From NCBI RefSeq assembly GCF_040409955.1, contig NZ_CP123390.1, positions 1 to 64,000 on the forward strand: a stretch of DNA of 64,000 nucleotides, read 5' to 3'. A program made the position numbers and the translations under genes. Below are positions 1 to 9,475 of the stretch, in pieces. Numbering within the stretch: the first letter of the stretch is position 1; every line of letters starts with the position of its first letter. The notes beneath the pieces are model-generated. The model did no database searches. It saw nothing but the letters and a program-made list of their open reading frames with translations, and had not been told where the DNA came from. The DNA is from Salipiger sp. H15 (GTDB lineage Bacteria; Pseudomonadota; Alphaproteobacteria; Rhodobacterales; Rhodobacteraceae).

Positions 1-789
1 ATGGACATCAAGGGGCAGTGGGCACTGGTGACTGGCGCAACCGGCGGGCTCGGTGCCAATCTCGCGGAAAATCTCGCGGCGCGGGGTTGCAATCTTGTCC
101 TCTCTGCCCGCCGGCGGGATGCACTGCAGAGACTCGCGCAGCAGCTTCGCGAGCGCCACGGCGTCGAAGTTCTGGTCGAGCCGTGCGACCTGAGCGCGCC
201 GGAGGCAGCCTCGGACCTTCACAATCGTCTGATCCTGCAGGGAATCTCGATCGACGTTCTCGTGAATAACGCAGGTTTCGGCATACACGGGGATTTCGTC
301 TACCAATGCGTCGATGCGACCGCAGAGATGCTGCGCGTCAACGTTCAGAGCCTGACTATGCTTTCCCGGCTGTTCGGCTCGGACATGGCGCACAGAGGCA
401 GTGGCGCAATCTTGCTCGTCGGCAGCCTCACTGCCTATACCCCCTGTCCGAGCTACGCCGCCTACGCCGCGAGCAAGGCCTACGTGGTGCATCTAGGTGA
501 AGCGCTGCATCATGAACTCGCCTCCGCGGGCGTCACAGTCACCGTACTGTCGCCGGGGATCATGGACACAGGGTTCCTTGAGACCTCGGGCCACGCGCCG
601 AGCGCTCTACTGCGCGCGACGATGCTGACGCCGGCGCGCGTGGCCGAGATCGGTGTAACGGCGCTGATGAAAGGCAAGCGGAGCGTGGTTGCCGGCCGAA
701 TGAACCAAGTCACCGCCTTTTCCGCACGGCTTCTGCCTCGCGGACTTCTCCTGCGCGCCATGACGCGCTTTCTGGCAAACGCGAGGTAA
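1..789 (+). CDS. SDR-family short-chain dehydrogenase/reductase
   Basis: A 262-aa classical short-chain dehydrogenase, expected to be a cytosolic NAD(P)-dependent oxidoreductase of unknown substrate. The glycine-rich nucleotide motif TGATGGLG is at about residues 11-18, the structural NNAG at about 90-93, and the catalytic Ser and YxxxK (YAAYAASKAY) at about 141-160. The ATG is the first base of the window; the distance to the glycine motif is normal, so the protein is probably complete, but an upstream start cannot be excluded. A TetR regulator gene begins 5 bp after the stop, which suggests a two-gene transcript. The family is certain from motifs; the substrate is not. Confidence 0.88.
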   Translation: MDIKGQWALVTGATGGLGANLAENLAARGCNLVLSARRRDALQRLAQQLRERHGVEVLVEPCDLSAPEAASDLHNRLILQGISIDVLVNNAGFGIHGDFVYQCVDATAEMLRVNVQSLTMLSRLFGSDMAHRGSGAILLVGSLTAYTPCPSYAAYAASKAYVVHLGEALHHELASAGVTVTVLSPGIMDTGFLETSGHAPSALLRATMLTPARVAEIGVTALMKGKRSVVAGRMNQVTAFSARLLPRGLLLRAMTRFLANAR

Positions 790-793
790 GGGC

Positions 794-1477
794 ATGGTCA
801 CCTACGCATCGGCCGCCGAAGACAAGCAGGTCCGCCGCGAGGCGATCCTCGAAGCGGCGCTCGCGCTGTTTCTCGAGGACACCCGCCATCTCCCCACCGT
901 CGCAGCAGTCGCGACCCGCTCCAAGCTCGCGAAGGGTACGATCTACATCTACTTCGAGAGCAAGGAGCAGATCTTTTCCTCGCTTCTGATCCGGGAACTG
1001 CGGGCCTTCATCGCCTTTGTCACCCGGTACTTCGAGACCTCCAGCGGTCCGGGCCCGGAAATCGTCGCGGAGTTCGTGACGCAATACGTCGGCCATGTGT
1101 GTGACCACCCGTCACTGATGTGGCTCGACTCCATGGGCTACGCGATGCTCGAACCAAATCTTTCCGACGAACAGGCGCTCGATCTCAAACTTCAATTTGC
1201 CGAGGCCCTGGACGAGGCCGGGCGGGCGATCGAAGTCGCGCTGGAGTTGCCGAAGGGTGAGGGAGTGGATCTGCTGGTCCCAAGCTTCTCGCTGACCCGC
1301 GGCCTCTGGCAGATCGTCGATATTCCGCAGGCGGTCAAAGACCATCCGAAATTTGCCGGCCATCCCTTCTCGCGCATGGACTTCGGTCGGGATCTGTCGC
1401 GGGCGCTGACCCGGTACTGGCGCGGCGCCTGGGATGTCCGGAGGTACTCCGGCCCCTTGGACACCGACGGCAGTTAG
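794..1477 (+). CDS. TetR/AcrR-family transcriptional regulator
   Basis: A 227-aa TetR-type repressor. The N-terminal helix-turn-helix is visible at about residues 12-60, with VRREAILEAALALF followed by the recognition segment KGTIYIYFESKEQIF. The rest is a helical ligand-binding region with no recognisable ligand signature. The start ATG at 794 lies just after a GAGG/AAGG ribosome-binding stretch that overlaps the end of the upstream SDR gene. The close spacing suggests it regulates the SDR pair or a nearby promoter; that is inference. Confidence 0.87.
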   Translation: MVTYASAAEDKQVRREAILEAALALFLEDTRHLPTVAAVATRSKLAKGTIYIYFESKEQIFSSLLIRELRAFIAFVTRYFETSSGPGPEIVAEFVTQYVGHVCDHPSLMWLDSMGYAMLEPNLSDEQALDLKLQFAEALDEAGRAIEVALELPKGEGVDLLVPSFSLTRGLWQIVDIPQAVKDHPKFAGHPFSRMDFGRDLSRALTRYWRGAWDVRRYSGPLDTDGS

Positions 1478-1620
1478 GCGGTCTCTTCACTTATCTGCGG
1501 AACAACAGGTACCTGAAAACGCCCTGCGCGGCGTCTCAGGCCCGTGTCCCGCCTGGGACCGAGGTCGCAAGACGCACCCGTCCGCCTGCCCTGCTCTGGG
1601 CCTTCGGATTTCTTCTCGCC

Positions 1621-4008
1621 GTGGTCGGGCTCGTCCTGATCGCGGGCGGAGCCTACCTGATCAGCCTCGGCGGCTCGTGGTACTACGGGATCGCCGGACT
1701 GCTCATGCTGGTCTCTGCCCTGCTGCTCTTCAGGGGCCGGGCCGTGGGGCTTCACGTCTACCTCGCGCTCTTCGCCGGCACCAGCGGCTGGGCGCTCTGG
1801 GAGGCCGGCCTTTCGTTCTGGCCGCTGGTGCCGCGGCTTGTCGCGCCGGTCTTCCTGGCCGGTCTGGCGCTGCTGTTGCTGCCGCTGGCCCGCCGCCACG
1901 AGGGCAAGCCCGCCTGCGCCCGCGGCCTTCGGCTTGGCGGCGTGGGCATGATGGCGGTCTTCGCCGGGTTCGTCGCGCTGATGTTCCAGCCGCATGATGT
2001 GGTGCAGAACGACCTGCCGATCGTGCCGGGCGAGGTTTCGGCCGCGACCGAGACCTCCGGCGAGAGCTGGCTCTCCTGGGGCAAGACCGGCGAGGGCCTG
2101 CGCTACTCCACCGCCGAGCAGATCACCCCCGAGAACGTCGGCGAGCTCGAGATCGCCTGGACCGCGCGCACCGGCTTTGTCGCCGACCAGTCGCAGAGCC
2201 TGCAGGACCAGAACACCCCGCTCTACGTCGACGGAACGCTCTACCAGTGCGCCGCCGGATCGCAGGTGACCGCGCTGGACGGCACCACCGGCGAGATCAA
2301 GTGGCAGTTCGACCCCAAGGGTGCCTCGCCCTACTGGAAGCGCTGCCGGACCATGGGCTATTACGAGCCGCCCGCCGGCGACGCCTGCGGCCCGCGCATT
2401 GTCATGGCGACGACCGACATGCGCCTCATCTCGCTCAAGGCCGAGACCGGCGAGGTGTGCGAGAGCTTCGGCGAGGGCGGCACGGTCGACCTTGCCGAGG
2501 GGATGACCCAGCTGACGCCGCAGAGCGATCTCGACGGCGCCGCCGAGGTCTCGCCGCTGCCCGGCTTCCTTGCGCAGACAACCGGACCGTTCATCGGCGG
2601 CGGCAAGATCATCCTCGGCGGTTGGGTCGCCGATAACGTCAGCACCGGCGAGCCCTCGGGTGTGGTGCGGGCCTTCGACGCGCAGACCGGCGAGCTCGCT
2701 TGGGCCTGGGACCTCGGGAACCCGGCGATCACCGGCCTGCCGACTGAAGGCGAGAGCTACACCAAGGGCACGCCCAACGTCTGGAGCGGCATCGCCATCG
2801 ACGAGGAACTGGGCATGGTCTACCTGCCCATGGGCAACGCCACGCCGGACTACTACGGCGGCGCGCGGCGCGACATCGACGACGAGTATGGCGCGGCGCT
2901 GGTGGCGCTCAACCTCGACGACGGCCGCGAAGCCTGGCACTTCAGCACCGTGCACCATGACATCTGGGACTACGACCTGCCGGCGCAGCCCGCGCTCGCG
3001 GACATCCCCGACGGCAAGGGCGGCACCGACAAGGCGATCATCCAGGTCACCAAGCGCGGCCAGATCTTCGTGCTCGACCGGCGCACCGGCACGCCGCTGA
3101 AGAAGGTCGTCGAGAAACCCGTGCCCGCCTCGGACGGCAAGATCGAGGGCGAGTACTACTCGGAGACCCAGCCCTATTCGGTCGAGATGCCCACCATCGC
3201 GGCGGATCACCTGACCGAGGCCTCGATGTGGGGCGCGACGCCGATCGACCAGATGCTCTGCCGCATCATGTTCAGGAGCTACCGCTACGAGGGCGAGTTC
3301 ACCACGCAGTCGACCGACAAGACGCTGATGAACCCGGGCAACGGCGGCGGCTTCAACTGGGCCTCGGTCTCCTACGACCAGACGCGCAACCGCATGATGG
3401 TCGTCGACATGCGCATGCCCACGGTGAACTGGCTGATCCCGCGCGACGAGTACGGCGACACCAGCGAGCTGGTGATGAACTCGCACGGCCGCTCGCCGCA
3501 GTTCGGCCTGCCCTACGGCCACGACCTGCACAACTTCATGTCGCCGCTCGGCGTGCCCTGCATCACCCCGCCCTGGGGCATGGTCTCGGCCATCGACCTC
3601 GCGACCGGGCAGATCGCCTGGCAGCAGCCGGCGGGCACCTCCGAGGACACGCCGCTCGGCACCCTCGGCAAGAGCCCCCTCAAGGCGCAGATCGGCATGC
3701 CGGGCATGGCGGGCCTCGTCTCGACCAAGTCAGGCCTCGCGTTCCACTCGGGCACGCAGGATTACTACCTGCGCGCCTATGACACCGAGACCGGTGAAGT
3801 GCTCTGGAAGGGTCGCCTACCTTCCGGCTCCCAGTCCACGCCGATGACCTACGCCGATGACCTACACATCCGCTTCCCCTCAAAGGAACAGGCCCTGGCC
3901 TGCTTCAACAGCGATGACTACCAGACCCGGATCATGCACCACCGACACAAATCGACGACGGACACCCGCGTCGTGCTGGTGGATGGGTTCGGCTACGGCG
4001 CAGAGTGA
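1621..4008 (+). CDS. Membrane-bound PQQ-dependent dehydrogenase (glucose/quinate/shikimate type) fused to a DUF1330 C-terminal piece
   Basis: The first ~740 residues are a membrane-bound quinoprotein dehydrogenase: four to five N-terminal membrane helices (residues ~1-125), then a periplasmic eight-bladed propeller with DYDLPAQPALADIP, NGGGFNWAS and GHDLHNFMSPLG motifs. Such enzymes oxidise sugars or cyclic acids in the periplasm and reduce ubiquinone. After QSTPMTYADD the expected last blade strand is absent. The frame continues into about 45 residues (FPSKEQALACFNSDDYQ ... VVLVDGF) that resemble the end of a DUF1330 protein. At the join a 10-bp sequence GATGACCTAC occurs twice, three bases apart. 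The 5' end is also odd: there is no in-frame ATG, the GTG at 1621 falls inside the first membrane helix, and the open frame runs further upstream (a CTG at 1513 is possible). The gene may be damaged at both ends. Confidence 0.8.
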   Translation: MVGLVLIAGGAYLISLGGSWYYGIAGLLMLVSALLLFRGRAVGLHVYLALFAGTSGWALWEAGLSFWPLVPRLVAPVFLAGLALLLLPLARRHEGKPACARGLRLGGVGMMAVFAGFVALMFQPHDVVQNDLPIVPGEVSAATETSGESWLSWGKTGEGLRYSTAEQITPENVGELEIAWTARTGFVADQSQSLQDQNTPLYVDGTLYQCAAGSQVTALDGTTGEIKWQFDPKGASPYWKRCRTMGYYEPPAGDACGPRIVMATTDMRLISLKAETGEVCESFGEGGTVDLAEGMTQLTPQSDLDGAAEVSPLPGFLAQTTGPFIGGGKIILGGWVADNVSTGEPSGVVRAFDAQTGELAWAWDLGNPAITGLPTEGESYTKGTPNVWSGIAIDEELGMVYLPMGNATPDYYGGARRDIDDEYGAALVALNLDDGREAWHFSTVHHDIWDYDLPAQPALADIPDGKGGTDKAIIQVTKRGQIFVLDRRTGTPLKKVVEKPVPASDGKIEGEYYSETQPYSVEMPTIAADHLTEASMWGATPIDQMLCRIMFRSYRYEGEFTTQSTDKTLMNPGNGGGFNWASVSYDQTRNRMMVVDMRMPTVNWLIPRDEYGDTSELVMNSHGRSPQFGLPYGHDLHNFMSPLGVPCITPPWGMVSAIDLATGQIAWQQPAGTSEDTPLGTLGKSPLKAQIGMPGMAGLVSTKSGLAFHSGTQDYYLRAYDTETGEVLWKGRLPSGSQSTPMTYADDLHIRFPSKEQALACFNSDDYQTRIMHHRHKSTTDTRVVLVDGFGYGAE

Positions 4009-4107
4009 CCATGGCTCTTGCGGCCATTGGACGTCACTCAGATGCCCAGGGGTCGTGTAGCTATCTCCGAGCAATCCACCAGGGTCGTTCAAGCGGCCCT
4101 GTCACAA

Positions 4108-4950
4108 TTAAAAAAACATTCCGTCCAACCGCTCGAACACCCAGTAGGTCGCGATGGTCCCGATGCCGTAGGCGGCAGCGACCGGGGCGGCCCGCGGCAG
4201 GGCGGCGAGGCAGCGCTGCAGGGCCACCAACGCCAGCAGCACCGCGATGAAGGCAAGCTGACCCAGTTCCACGCCGACGTTGAAGAACAGCAGCGCCAGC
4301 GGGATGTCACCTTGCGGCAGTCCGATCTCGACCAACGCCCCGGCGAAGCCGAAGCCGTGCAAGAAGCCAAAGGCGAAGGCGACGATCCAGGGCCAGCGGG
4401 TCGCGAGACGGTGGCGGCTGCGGGGCAGGTGGATGGCCTCGACGACGACCAGCAGGATGCTGAGCGCGATCATGGTCTCGACCGGGGGCGGCGGCAGGAA
4501 TACGTAGCCGAAGGTGGCGAGCGCGAACGTGATGGAATGGGCGACGGTGAAGGTGGTGACGGTCTTCAGTAGCATCGGCCAGCCGCGCACGATCAGCATC
4601 AGCGCAGCGACGAAGGTCGGGTGATCGACCCGTTCGAGGATGTGCTGCGCGCCGAGGCGGGTGTAGGTCTGCACCATGGCCCAGGCCGAGGGCGTCTCTG
4701 GGATAGTCACGGCGGGCTCGCGCGGACGGAGCATGAGGCAATGATGCCTGCCGTCCAGCAGCGAGACATTGACCAGCGTGTCGATGATGGTGCGGCCCAG
4801 CCCGGTGCCAGGCAGCCCCGCCTCGCCGGTGAGGCCGTAGCGGAAGAGCACGAAGCCCTCGACGAGAGTCGAGCCGGGCACCGGGGTCAGGGTGAGGGCC
4901 AGGTCGAAAGCAGGGCGGATATTCTGCACCATGCCGTCGCGGGTCCACAT
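4108..4950 (-). CDS. HupE/UreJ-family membrane protein (probably 5'-truncated)
   Basis: A 280-aa protein of the HupE/UreJ family, polytopic inner-membrane proteins linked to metal uptake in some operons. Visible family signatures are QHILERVDHPTF, TVAHSITFALATFGY and AFGFLHGFGFAGAL; about six membrane helices occupy residues ~110-275. The soluble N-terminal domain is short and no signal peptide is seen, although the family usually has one. The frame is open upstream to about 5065 without a convincing start, so the 5' end may have been lost. In related genomes a gene like this commonly follows a PpiC-type isomerase and a DUF3604 gene; both occur here on the same strand at 8.5-11.3 kb, separated by the purine module. 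Confidence 0.75.
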   Translation of the reverse strand: MWTRDGMVQNIRPAFDLALTLTPVPGSTLVEGFVLFRYGLTGEAGLPGTGLGRTIIDTLVNVSLLDGRHHCLMLRPREPAVTIPETPSAWAMVQTYTRLGAQHILERVDHPTFVAALMLIVRGWPMLLKTVTTFTVAHSITFALATFGYVFLPPPPVETMIALSILLVVVEAIHLPRSRHRLATRWPWIVAFAFGFLHGFGFAGALVEIGLPQGDIPLALLFFNVGVELGQLAFIAVLLALVALQRCLAALPRAAPVAAAYGIGTIATYWVFERLDGMFF

Positions 4951-5104
4951 ATGCGCATTGAGATGTTTGGATCGCGTCCGGAACTTTTCGGATTTCTCCC
5001 CCCAGAACCAGGCGCTATGGAGAATACCGACCCGCGTCGAGCACGGGTCGGCAAAAGAACCTTAGCCGCGGACCTTCGAGAAGGGTGATCCGGCAGTCAT
5101 CCCG

Positions 5105-6463
5105 TCAGGCCTGAGCGAAGCGACTATCTTCCAGTCCCTTGTGGAGCCCCAGGAGCGCGAGATTGAGCACGATAGCCGCAAGCGCACCCATGATCACCGG
5201 TGAGGTAAAGATCACCTGCGACCAGCCCGGCATGAAGGCGAAGAAGTCCGGCTTAACGATGGCGATCATAGCCATGCCGACGCTCAGCCCGATGACGATG
5301 TAGTTGCGGAAGTCGCTGTCGAAATCGACCCGGCGCAGGGTCTTGATACCGACCACGACCAGCGTGCCGAACATCATGAAGCCGGCTCCGCCGACGACGG
5401 CCTTAGGAATCGAGGCAGCAAAGCCGGCGAGCACCGGCGACAGGCCGATCGCGATCAGGAAGACTCCCGCCAGTGCGACCACCCATCGGCTGCGCACGCC
5501 TGTAATGCTGACCAGGGCCACATTCTCGGAAAAGGCCGTGTACTGGAAGGAGTTCATCACACCACCGATGACCGTCGACAGACCGTCGGCGCGGATGAGG
5601 TCAGAGATGCTCCGAGCATCGGGCTTGCGGTCCACGATCTCGCCGACGATCATCGCGTCGCCGACGGATTCAACCCATGTGATGGCGATCACCAGCACCA
5701 TGCTCAGGATCGGCACGAGGTGGAAGGTGGGCGCGCCGAAGTGGAACGGGGTCACCACCGAGATCACCCGGTCGGTACCGATGCCGCCAAAATCCACCTC
5801 GCCCATAAGTGCTGCCATTCCGATGCCGAGGAGGATGCCGACGAAGATCGCGATATTTCGCAGGAAACCGCGGCCGAGGACGTTGAGTGCGATGATTACC
5901 GCGAGCACGCTGAAAGCTATGCCGGCGTATTTGGGCGCGCCCGCGTCCGACACGTAGCCACCGGAGGCGTAGGTGATCGCAACCGGCAGCAGACTGAGGC
6001 CGATCACCGTGAGCACCGAGCCAACCACTATGGGCGGGAACAGGCGCACGATGTAGCGCCCGAGCGGGGCGATGGCGATGGCGACGAGGCCGGACACGAT
6101 CACCGCACCATAGACCGCCTGAAGCCCGGCAGTGCCACCGATCTCGAGCAGCGCCGGATCGCTGGCGATGGCGATGACCGGCGAGATGGCGGCAAATGTC
6201 AGCCCCTGCATCATCGGCAAGCGGATTCCGAAGCGCCAGAATCCGACGGTCTGGATCAGCGTGGCAATGCCGCAGGTAATCAGGTCGGCCTGGATCAGGT
6301 AGGCGATCTGTTCCTGGCTGAGGTCGAGCGCACCGCCGATGATGAAGGGTACCGCAATGGCACCGGAGTACATCACCAGCAGGTGCTGAAGCGCGAGCAC
6401 GATCATCCGCATCGGGGGCAGAACCTGGTCGACGGGATGTGCGGCGGAGGTGTTCTTTTTCAT
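5105..6463 (-). CDS. NCS2-family purine (xanthine/uric acid) permease
   Basis: A 452-aa nucleobase:cation symporter-2 protein with 12-14 predicted membrane helices. The N-terminal LQHLLVMYSGAIAVP segment carries the conserved QH pair, and the family signature around VESVGDAMIVGEIVDRKPD lies mid-protein. It resembles the bacterial xanthine/urate permeases (UacT, XanQ, PucK) more than UraA, from which I infer purine uptake. It is 30 bp downstream of a guanine-deaminase-like gene on the same strand, so the two probably form an operon for purine salvage or catabolism, controlled by the divergent LysR gene. Confidence 0.88.
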   Translation of the reverse strand: MKKNTSAAHPVDQVLPPMRMIVLALQHLLVMYSGAIAVPFIIGGALDLSQEQIAYLIQADLITCGIATLIQTVGFWRFGIRLPMMQGLTFAAISPVIAIASDPALLEIGGTAGLQAVYGAVIVSGLVAIAIAPLGRYIVRLFPPIVVGSVLTVIGLSLLPVAITYASGGYVSDAGAPKYAGIAFSVLAVIIALNVLGRGFLRNIAIFVGILLGIGMAALMGEVDFGGIGTDRVISVVTPFHFGAPTFHLVPILSMVLVIAITWVESVGDAMIVGEIVDRKPDARSISDLIRADGLSTVIGGVMNSFQYTAFSENVALVSITGVRSRWVVALAGVFLIAIGLSPVLAGFAASIPKAVVGGAGFMMFGTLVVVGIKTLRRVDFDSDFRNYIVIGLSVGMAMIAIVKPDFFAFMPGWSQVIFTSPVIMGALAAIVLNLALLGLHKGLEDSRFAQA

Positions 6464-6493
6464 TGTAGTCTCCCTGTTGGACCCGGACAGCAG

Positions 6494-6970
6494 TTATTGC
6501 CAGAACCCGCGGTGCCCTTCGGCGACCTCTTCCTCGATTTCGCTGTAGGGCCCGCGCGTCTCGACCTTGCGCTGGCCGGCGCGGAACACGTCCTCGCAAG
6601 GAAGGTCGAGCGTCAGGTTCTCTGGGTTGTCGCTGGTCAGTACCGCGAGGCGCTTTTCGGTCATGCCATAGACCACCGCGCCGATGCCGGCCCAGTAGCA
6701 GGCACCCGCGCACATGCAGCAGGGCTCGACCGAGGTGTAGAGCGTGCAGCCCGCGAGGAACTCCGGCGAGTAGAGGCGGCTTGCCTCCTGCGCGACAAGC
6801 AACTCAGCGTGCCCGACGCCCCTGTCGTCGCTGTAGTTGTTGCCCCGACGGATCAGCGCCGTGCCGTCCGGACCGACCAGCGTCGCGCCGAAGGGGTGGT
6901 TGCCGGCTTCGCGGCTTTCCTGTGCGATGCGGACGGTTTCGCGCAGGTGTTTTAGGTCGTCGTCTTTCAT
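6494..6970 (-). CDS. Nucleoside/guanine deaminase, cytidine-deaminase superfamily
   Basis: A 158-aa zinc deaminase. The zinc and proton-shuttle motifs are visible: HAE near residue 53 and PCCMC near residue 82. The length and the motif context fit the small guanine deaminases of the GuaD/Bacillus type, which convert guanine to xanthine, though TadA-like nucleoside deaminases look similar. The pairing with a purine permease supports guanine or a related purine as substrate. The start ATG lies 116 bp from the divergent LysR gene; a shared promoter region lies between. Confidence 0.85.
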   Translation of the reverse strand: MKDDDLKHLRETVRIAQESREAGNHPFGATLVGPDGTALIRRGNNYSDDRGVGHAELLVAQEASRLYSPEFLAGCTLYTSVEPCCMCAGACYWAGIGAVVYGMTEKRLAVLTSDNPENLTLDLPCEDVFRAGQRKVETRGPYSEIEEEVAEGHRGFWQ

Positions 6971-7051
6971 GACAGCTCCTGTGTCTGAATGACTCGAGCC
7001 GTAACTCCGTGAGAGGTGTTGACCGGATTGGAATAATTTGCACTTTGCGCG

Positions 7052-7062
7052 CTAATAATTAG
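7052..7062. promoter_or_regulatory. Palindrome in the divergent deaminase/LysR promoter
   Basis: CTAATAATTAG is a perfect 11-bp palindrome in the 116-bp AT-rich space between the deaminase gene and the LysR gene. It lies 25-35 bp before the LysR start. LysR regulators usually bind T-N11-A type sites in such divergent regions, so this is a candidate operator or autoregulatory site; nothing more is shown by the sequence. Confidence 0.35.
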
Positions 7063-7086
7063 ATCACCGCCCGGAGACACCCGCAG

Positions 7087-8013
7087 ATGCCTGAATTCTC
7101 GAGAGAAATCTATTCCTTCGTGGAAATTGCCCGAGAGCGCTCGATCCGACGGGCTGCCGACAAGCTTAATATTTCATCATCTGCGCTCAGCCGTCAGATG
7201 AACTTACTTGAAGCGGATCTCGGCGTCTCGCTCCTGACCAGGCAAGTGACGGGAGTACAGCTGACCGAGCATGGCACTATGCTGTTGCAGCAGGTCGAGA
7301 AGTGGCTCGAAGAAGATATGCGCCTGCGCGCGATGCTCGCGAAGGCCGATGCGACGCGCGAGCGCGCGCTGAGGATTGGTGCCATGGAGTGTTTTGCTGA
7401 CACCCTGCTGCCAGAGTTGTCCTTGTATGCCCAGGCACAGGACAAGGCCGACCGGATGGTGACCAAGACCGGCGGCACCGCCGAACTGTTGCGCGATCTG
7501 GAGAACGGCAAACTGGACCTCGTCATCGCCTTCAACGTGCATCACAGCCAGATCACGCGCGTGCTGTATGACCGCGACTGTCGCATCGGTATGGTGTTCA
7601 GACCGGGGCTGCTTTCCATTGCCGAGGAGGAAGTGCCGATTGCCCGGGCCCTGGACCACCCAATCTGCCTGCCGGACGAGAACCTGTCGCTGCACACACG
7701 GCTTTATTCTGAACTGCTCAAGCAACGCCGACGTGCCGACATCCACGCGACCAGCAACTCGATTGCCATGATCCGCGAGATGGCCGTACGCGGCGATTGC
7801 GTCAGCTTCCTCACTTGGTTCGACGTCCATCGCGCGGTCGCTCGGAAGCAGCTGTGCTTTGTGCCTCTGGCTGAGCGTCGCCTGTCGGAAACGTTGTGCG
7901 TCTGCGTCTCGGGAATGCGCCCCTTTGCGCCTCAGCTATCGGCAGTCGCCACCGAGGCCGCACGATTGATCGAGGAGGTTGCGACCGGGACGGGGACGGA
8001 GCGCTTCTTGTAG
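7087..8013 (+). CDS. LysR-family transcriptional regulator
   Basis: A 308-aa LysR-type regulator. The N-terminal winged HTH covers residues ~1-62 (RSIRRAADKLNISSSALSRQMNLLEADLG ... TRQVTGVQLTEHG), followed by a periplasmic-binding-protein-like effector domain from about residue 90. It is transcribed divergently from the deaminase-permease pair, the classic arrangement for a LysR protein that controls its neighbour. A purine or purine breakdown product as effector is inference from context. Confidence 0.9.
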   Translation: MPEFSREIYSFVEIARERSIRRAADKLNISSSALSRQMNLLEADLGVSLLTRQVTGVQLTEHGTMLLQQVEKWLEEDMRLRAMLAKADATRERALRIGAMECFADTLLPELSLYAQAQDKADRMVTKTGGTAELLRDLENGKLDLVIAFNVHHSQITRVLYDRDCRIGMVFRPGLLSIAEEEVPIARALDHPICLPDENLSLHTRLYSELLKQRRRADIHATSNSIAMIREMAVRGDCVSFLTWFDVHRAVARKQLCFVPLAERRLSETLCVCVSGMRPFAPQLSAVATEAARLIEEVATGTGTERFL

Positions 8014-8509
8014 TGAAAAGACGACAGGCAGAACAATCTGACGAAGTGTCTGGGACCATCCTGATCGACGTCGTCTCCGAAGGATAAGTTTCCGAGAGAG
8101 GAGCAACGCACTCAATCACCTTTCTGCAAGCGAGTGGCCAACGGCAGGTGCATTGCTGCAATGCGACCAAGGACAGCTTCGTCCGCTTCTTCGGTCGCCC
8201 AAAGGCCTCGGGGTGAAGGTCCGCTTCATCAGGTTGGGCTAATCGAGTTGAATGTCGTGAAAGGGCTGCCCTCCGACATCCGCTGCGTGAAGAGTGAATG
8301 TCCGGACTGGGGCCGGCAGCGACGGGCGCAGCTGCCCGCCATGTGTGGGGCTCGCTGCACTGCCGCAAGCCCGTTTCGAGCCCGAAACAGATGCACATAT
8401 CGGCGACTTTCGAACCCCGCGTGCTGCTTCATGGCAGCAGACTTCGGTCGTAGCATCGCCGAAACTCTGAAGGCCACCGAAGGCCGTCATAACGCCGCGC
8501 GTGTCAGTC
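8014..8509. other. Intergenic region, no gene recognised
   Basis: About 500 bp between the LysR stop and the convergent PpiC stop. Short frames exist on both strands but none shows a family motif, a ribosome-binding site and GC3-rich codon use together. It marks one edge of the purine block that separates the PpiC/DUF3604 genes from HupE. Confidence 0.5.
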
Positions 8510-9343
8510 CTACCGCGCCAGAACTTCGCTCGCGGGTGGAAGCGTGACTTCGTAGCGCTTGAGCAGCATCTTCCCGAAATCCTCGCGCATCTCCCGAGCC
8601 CGGGTGGCCCGCCAGTCCTCTTCGACCGTCGCCCTGATTTCGGAAAGGGGTGGCAAGCGCGATGCGCTGCGGTCGGTGACATGGACAAGGTGATGGCCGT
8701 AGCCGCTCTGTACCGGACCGGACCAGCCGGAACCGGCCAGTTCGGCGATCGCCGCCGCAAATCCGCGACCAAACAGCCTGTCGACTGCGGTTTCGGAACT
8801 CAGTGGCAGGCGGATCGGAAGCAGGCTGCCCCGGCTGAGAGACGCGGGATCGGCCCCTTCTTCGAGGGCGAGCTTCAGGGATTCTGCCGCACTGGGATCT
8901 TCCGGCAAGAGCACCTGTTCAAACGCCAATTTCGCTGGCTCAGCGAACCGGTCGGCATGGGCTTCAAGATGGGCTTGCAGCACCGCCTCATCCGCCGCGA
9001 GTGTGGCGGCACCGGCTTCCGATATGAACTGCATCTTCTGGCTGAGCCGCAGCCGGATCACCGAGTCGCCCTGGTCCAGACCCAGGGCGACGGCCTCGCG
9101 GTACTGTACCTCTTCCAGTGCCCAGGCGTTCATCAGGCCCTCCAGTTCGGTCACCGTGGGGGGACGGTTCCAGGTTGCCGCGAATTGGTCGGCAATCTGG
9201 GCAGCCTCGGCAGATTGCAGGACAATGACGTCCAGATCGGCCGCGGGTGAGCGGTCGTTCAGCAGACCGTAGGCAACAAAGATCAGTGCGCCGAGGGCGA
9301 AGAAATGCAGCAGTGGAGACTTCAGAACGGCGCCTGCGGTCAT
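8510..9343 (-). CDS. Membrane-anchored PpiC/parvulin-like peptidyl-prolyl isomerase
   Basis: A 277-aa protein with one N-terminal membrane anchor (LLHFFALGALIFVAYGLL, residues ~10-27), a helical chaperone-like region, and a parvulin-like domain in the C-terminal half (PAKLAFEQVLL ... GPVQSGYGHHLVHVTDR, residues ~155-245). It probably works in the periplasm as a foldase or chaperone. I chose the ATG at 9343 because it places the anchor at the usual distance; a frame-compatible ATG at 9388 also exists. It lies 130 bp downstream of the DUF3604 gene on the same strand, and the two are likely co-transcribed. Confidence 0.8.
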   Translation of the reverse strand: MTAGAVLKSPLLHFFALGALIFVAYGLLNDRSPAADLDVIVLQSAEAAQIADQFAATWNRPPTVTELEGLMNAWALEEVQYREAVALGLDQGDSVIRLRLSQKMQFISEAGAATLAADEAVLQAHLEAHADRFAEPAKLAFEQVLLPEDPSAAESLKLALEEGADPASLSRGSLLPIRLPLSSETAVDRLFGRGFAAAIAELAGSGWSGPVQSGYGHHLVHVTDRSASRLPPLSEIRATVEEDWRATRAREMREDFGKMLLKRYEVTLPPASEVLAR

Positions 9344-9475
9344 TGATGTCGTCTCGTCATGCCGCGCCAAAGAGCCCGATCCCGCCACTCAGCGCAGTGT
9401 CAGGTCCGCGCGGGATTTCGCCAACTTGGCGCTGCACCCCATCGGGCGCGATGCAGGTGGGGCGCAGCGCCTGGT

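Noticed and set aside
1474..3531. Long minus-strand frame (685 aa) opposite the PQQ dehydrogenase
   Set aside because: High-GC shadow frame; Arg/His/Gly-rich composition without motifs, whereas the plus strand has a clear family match.
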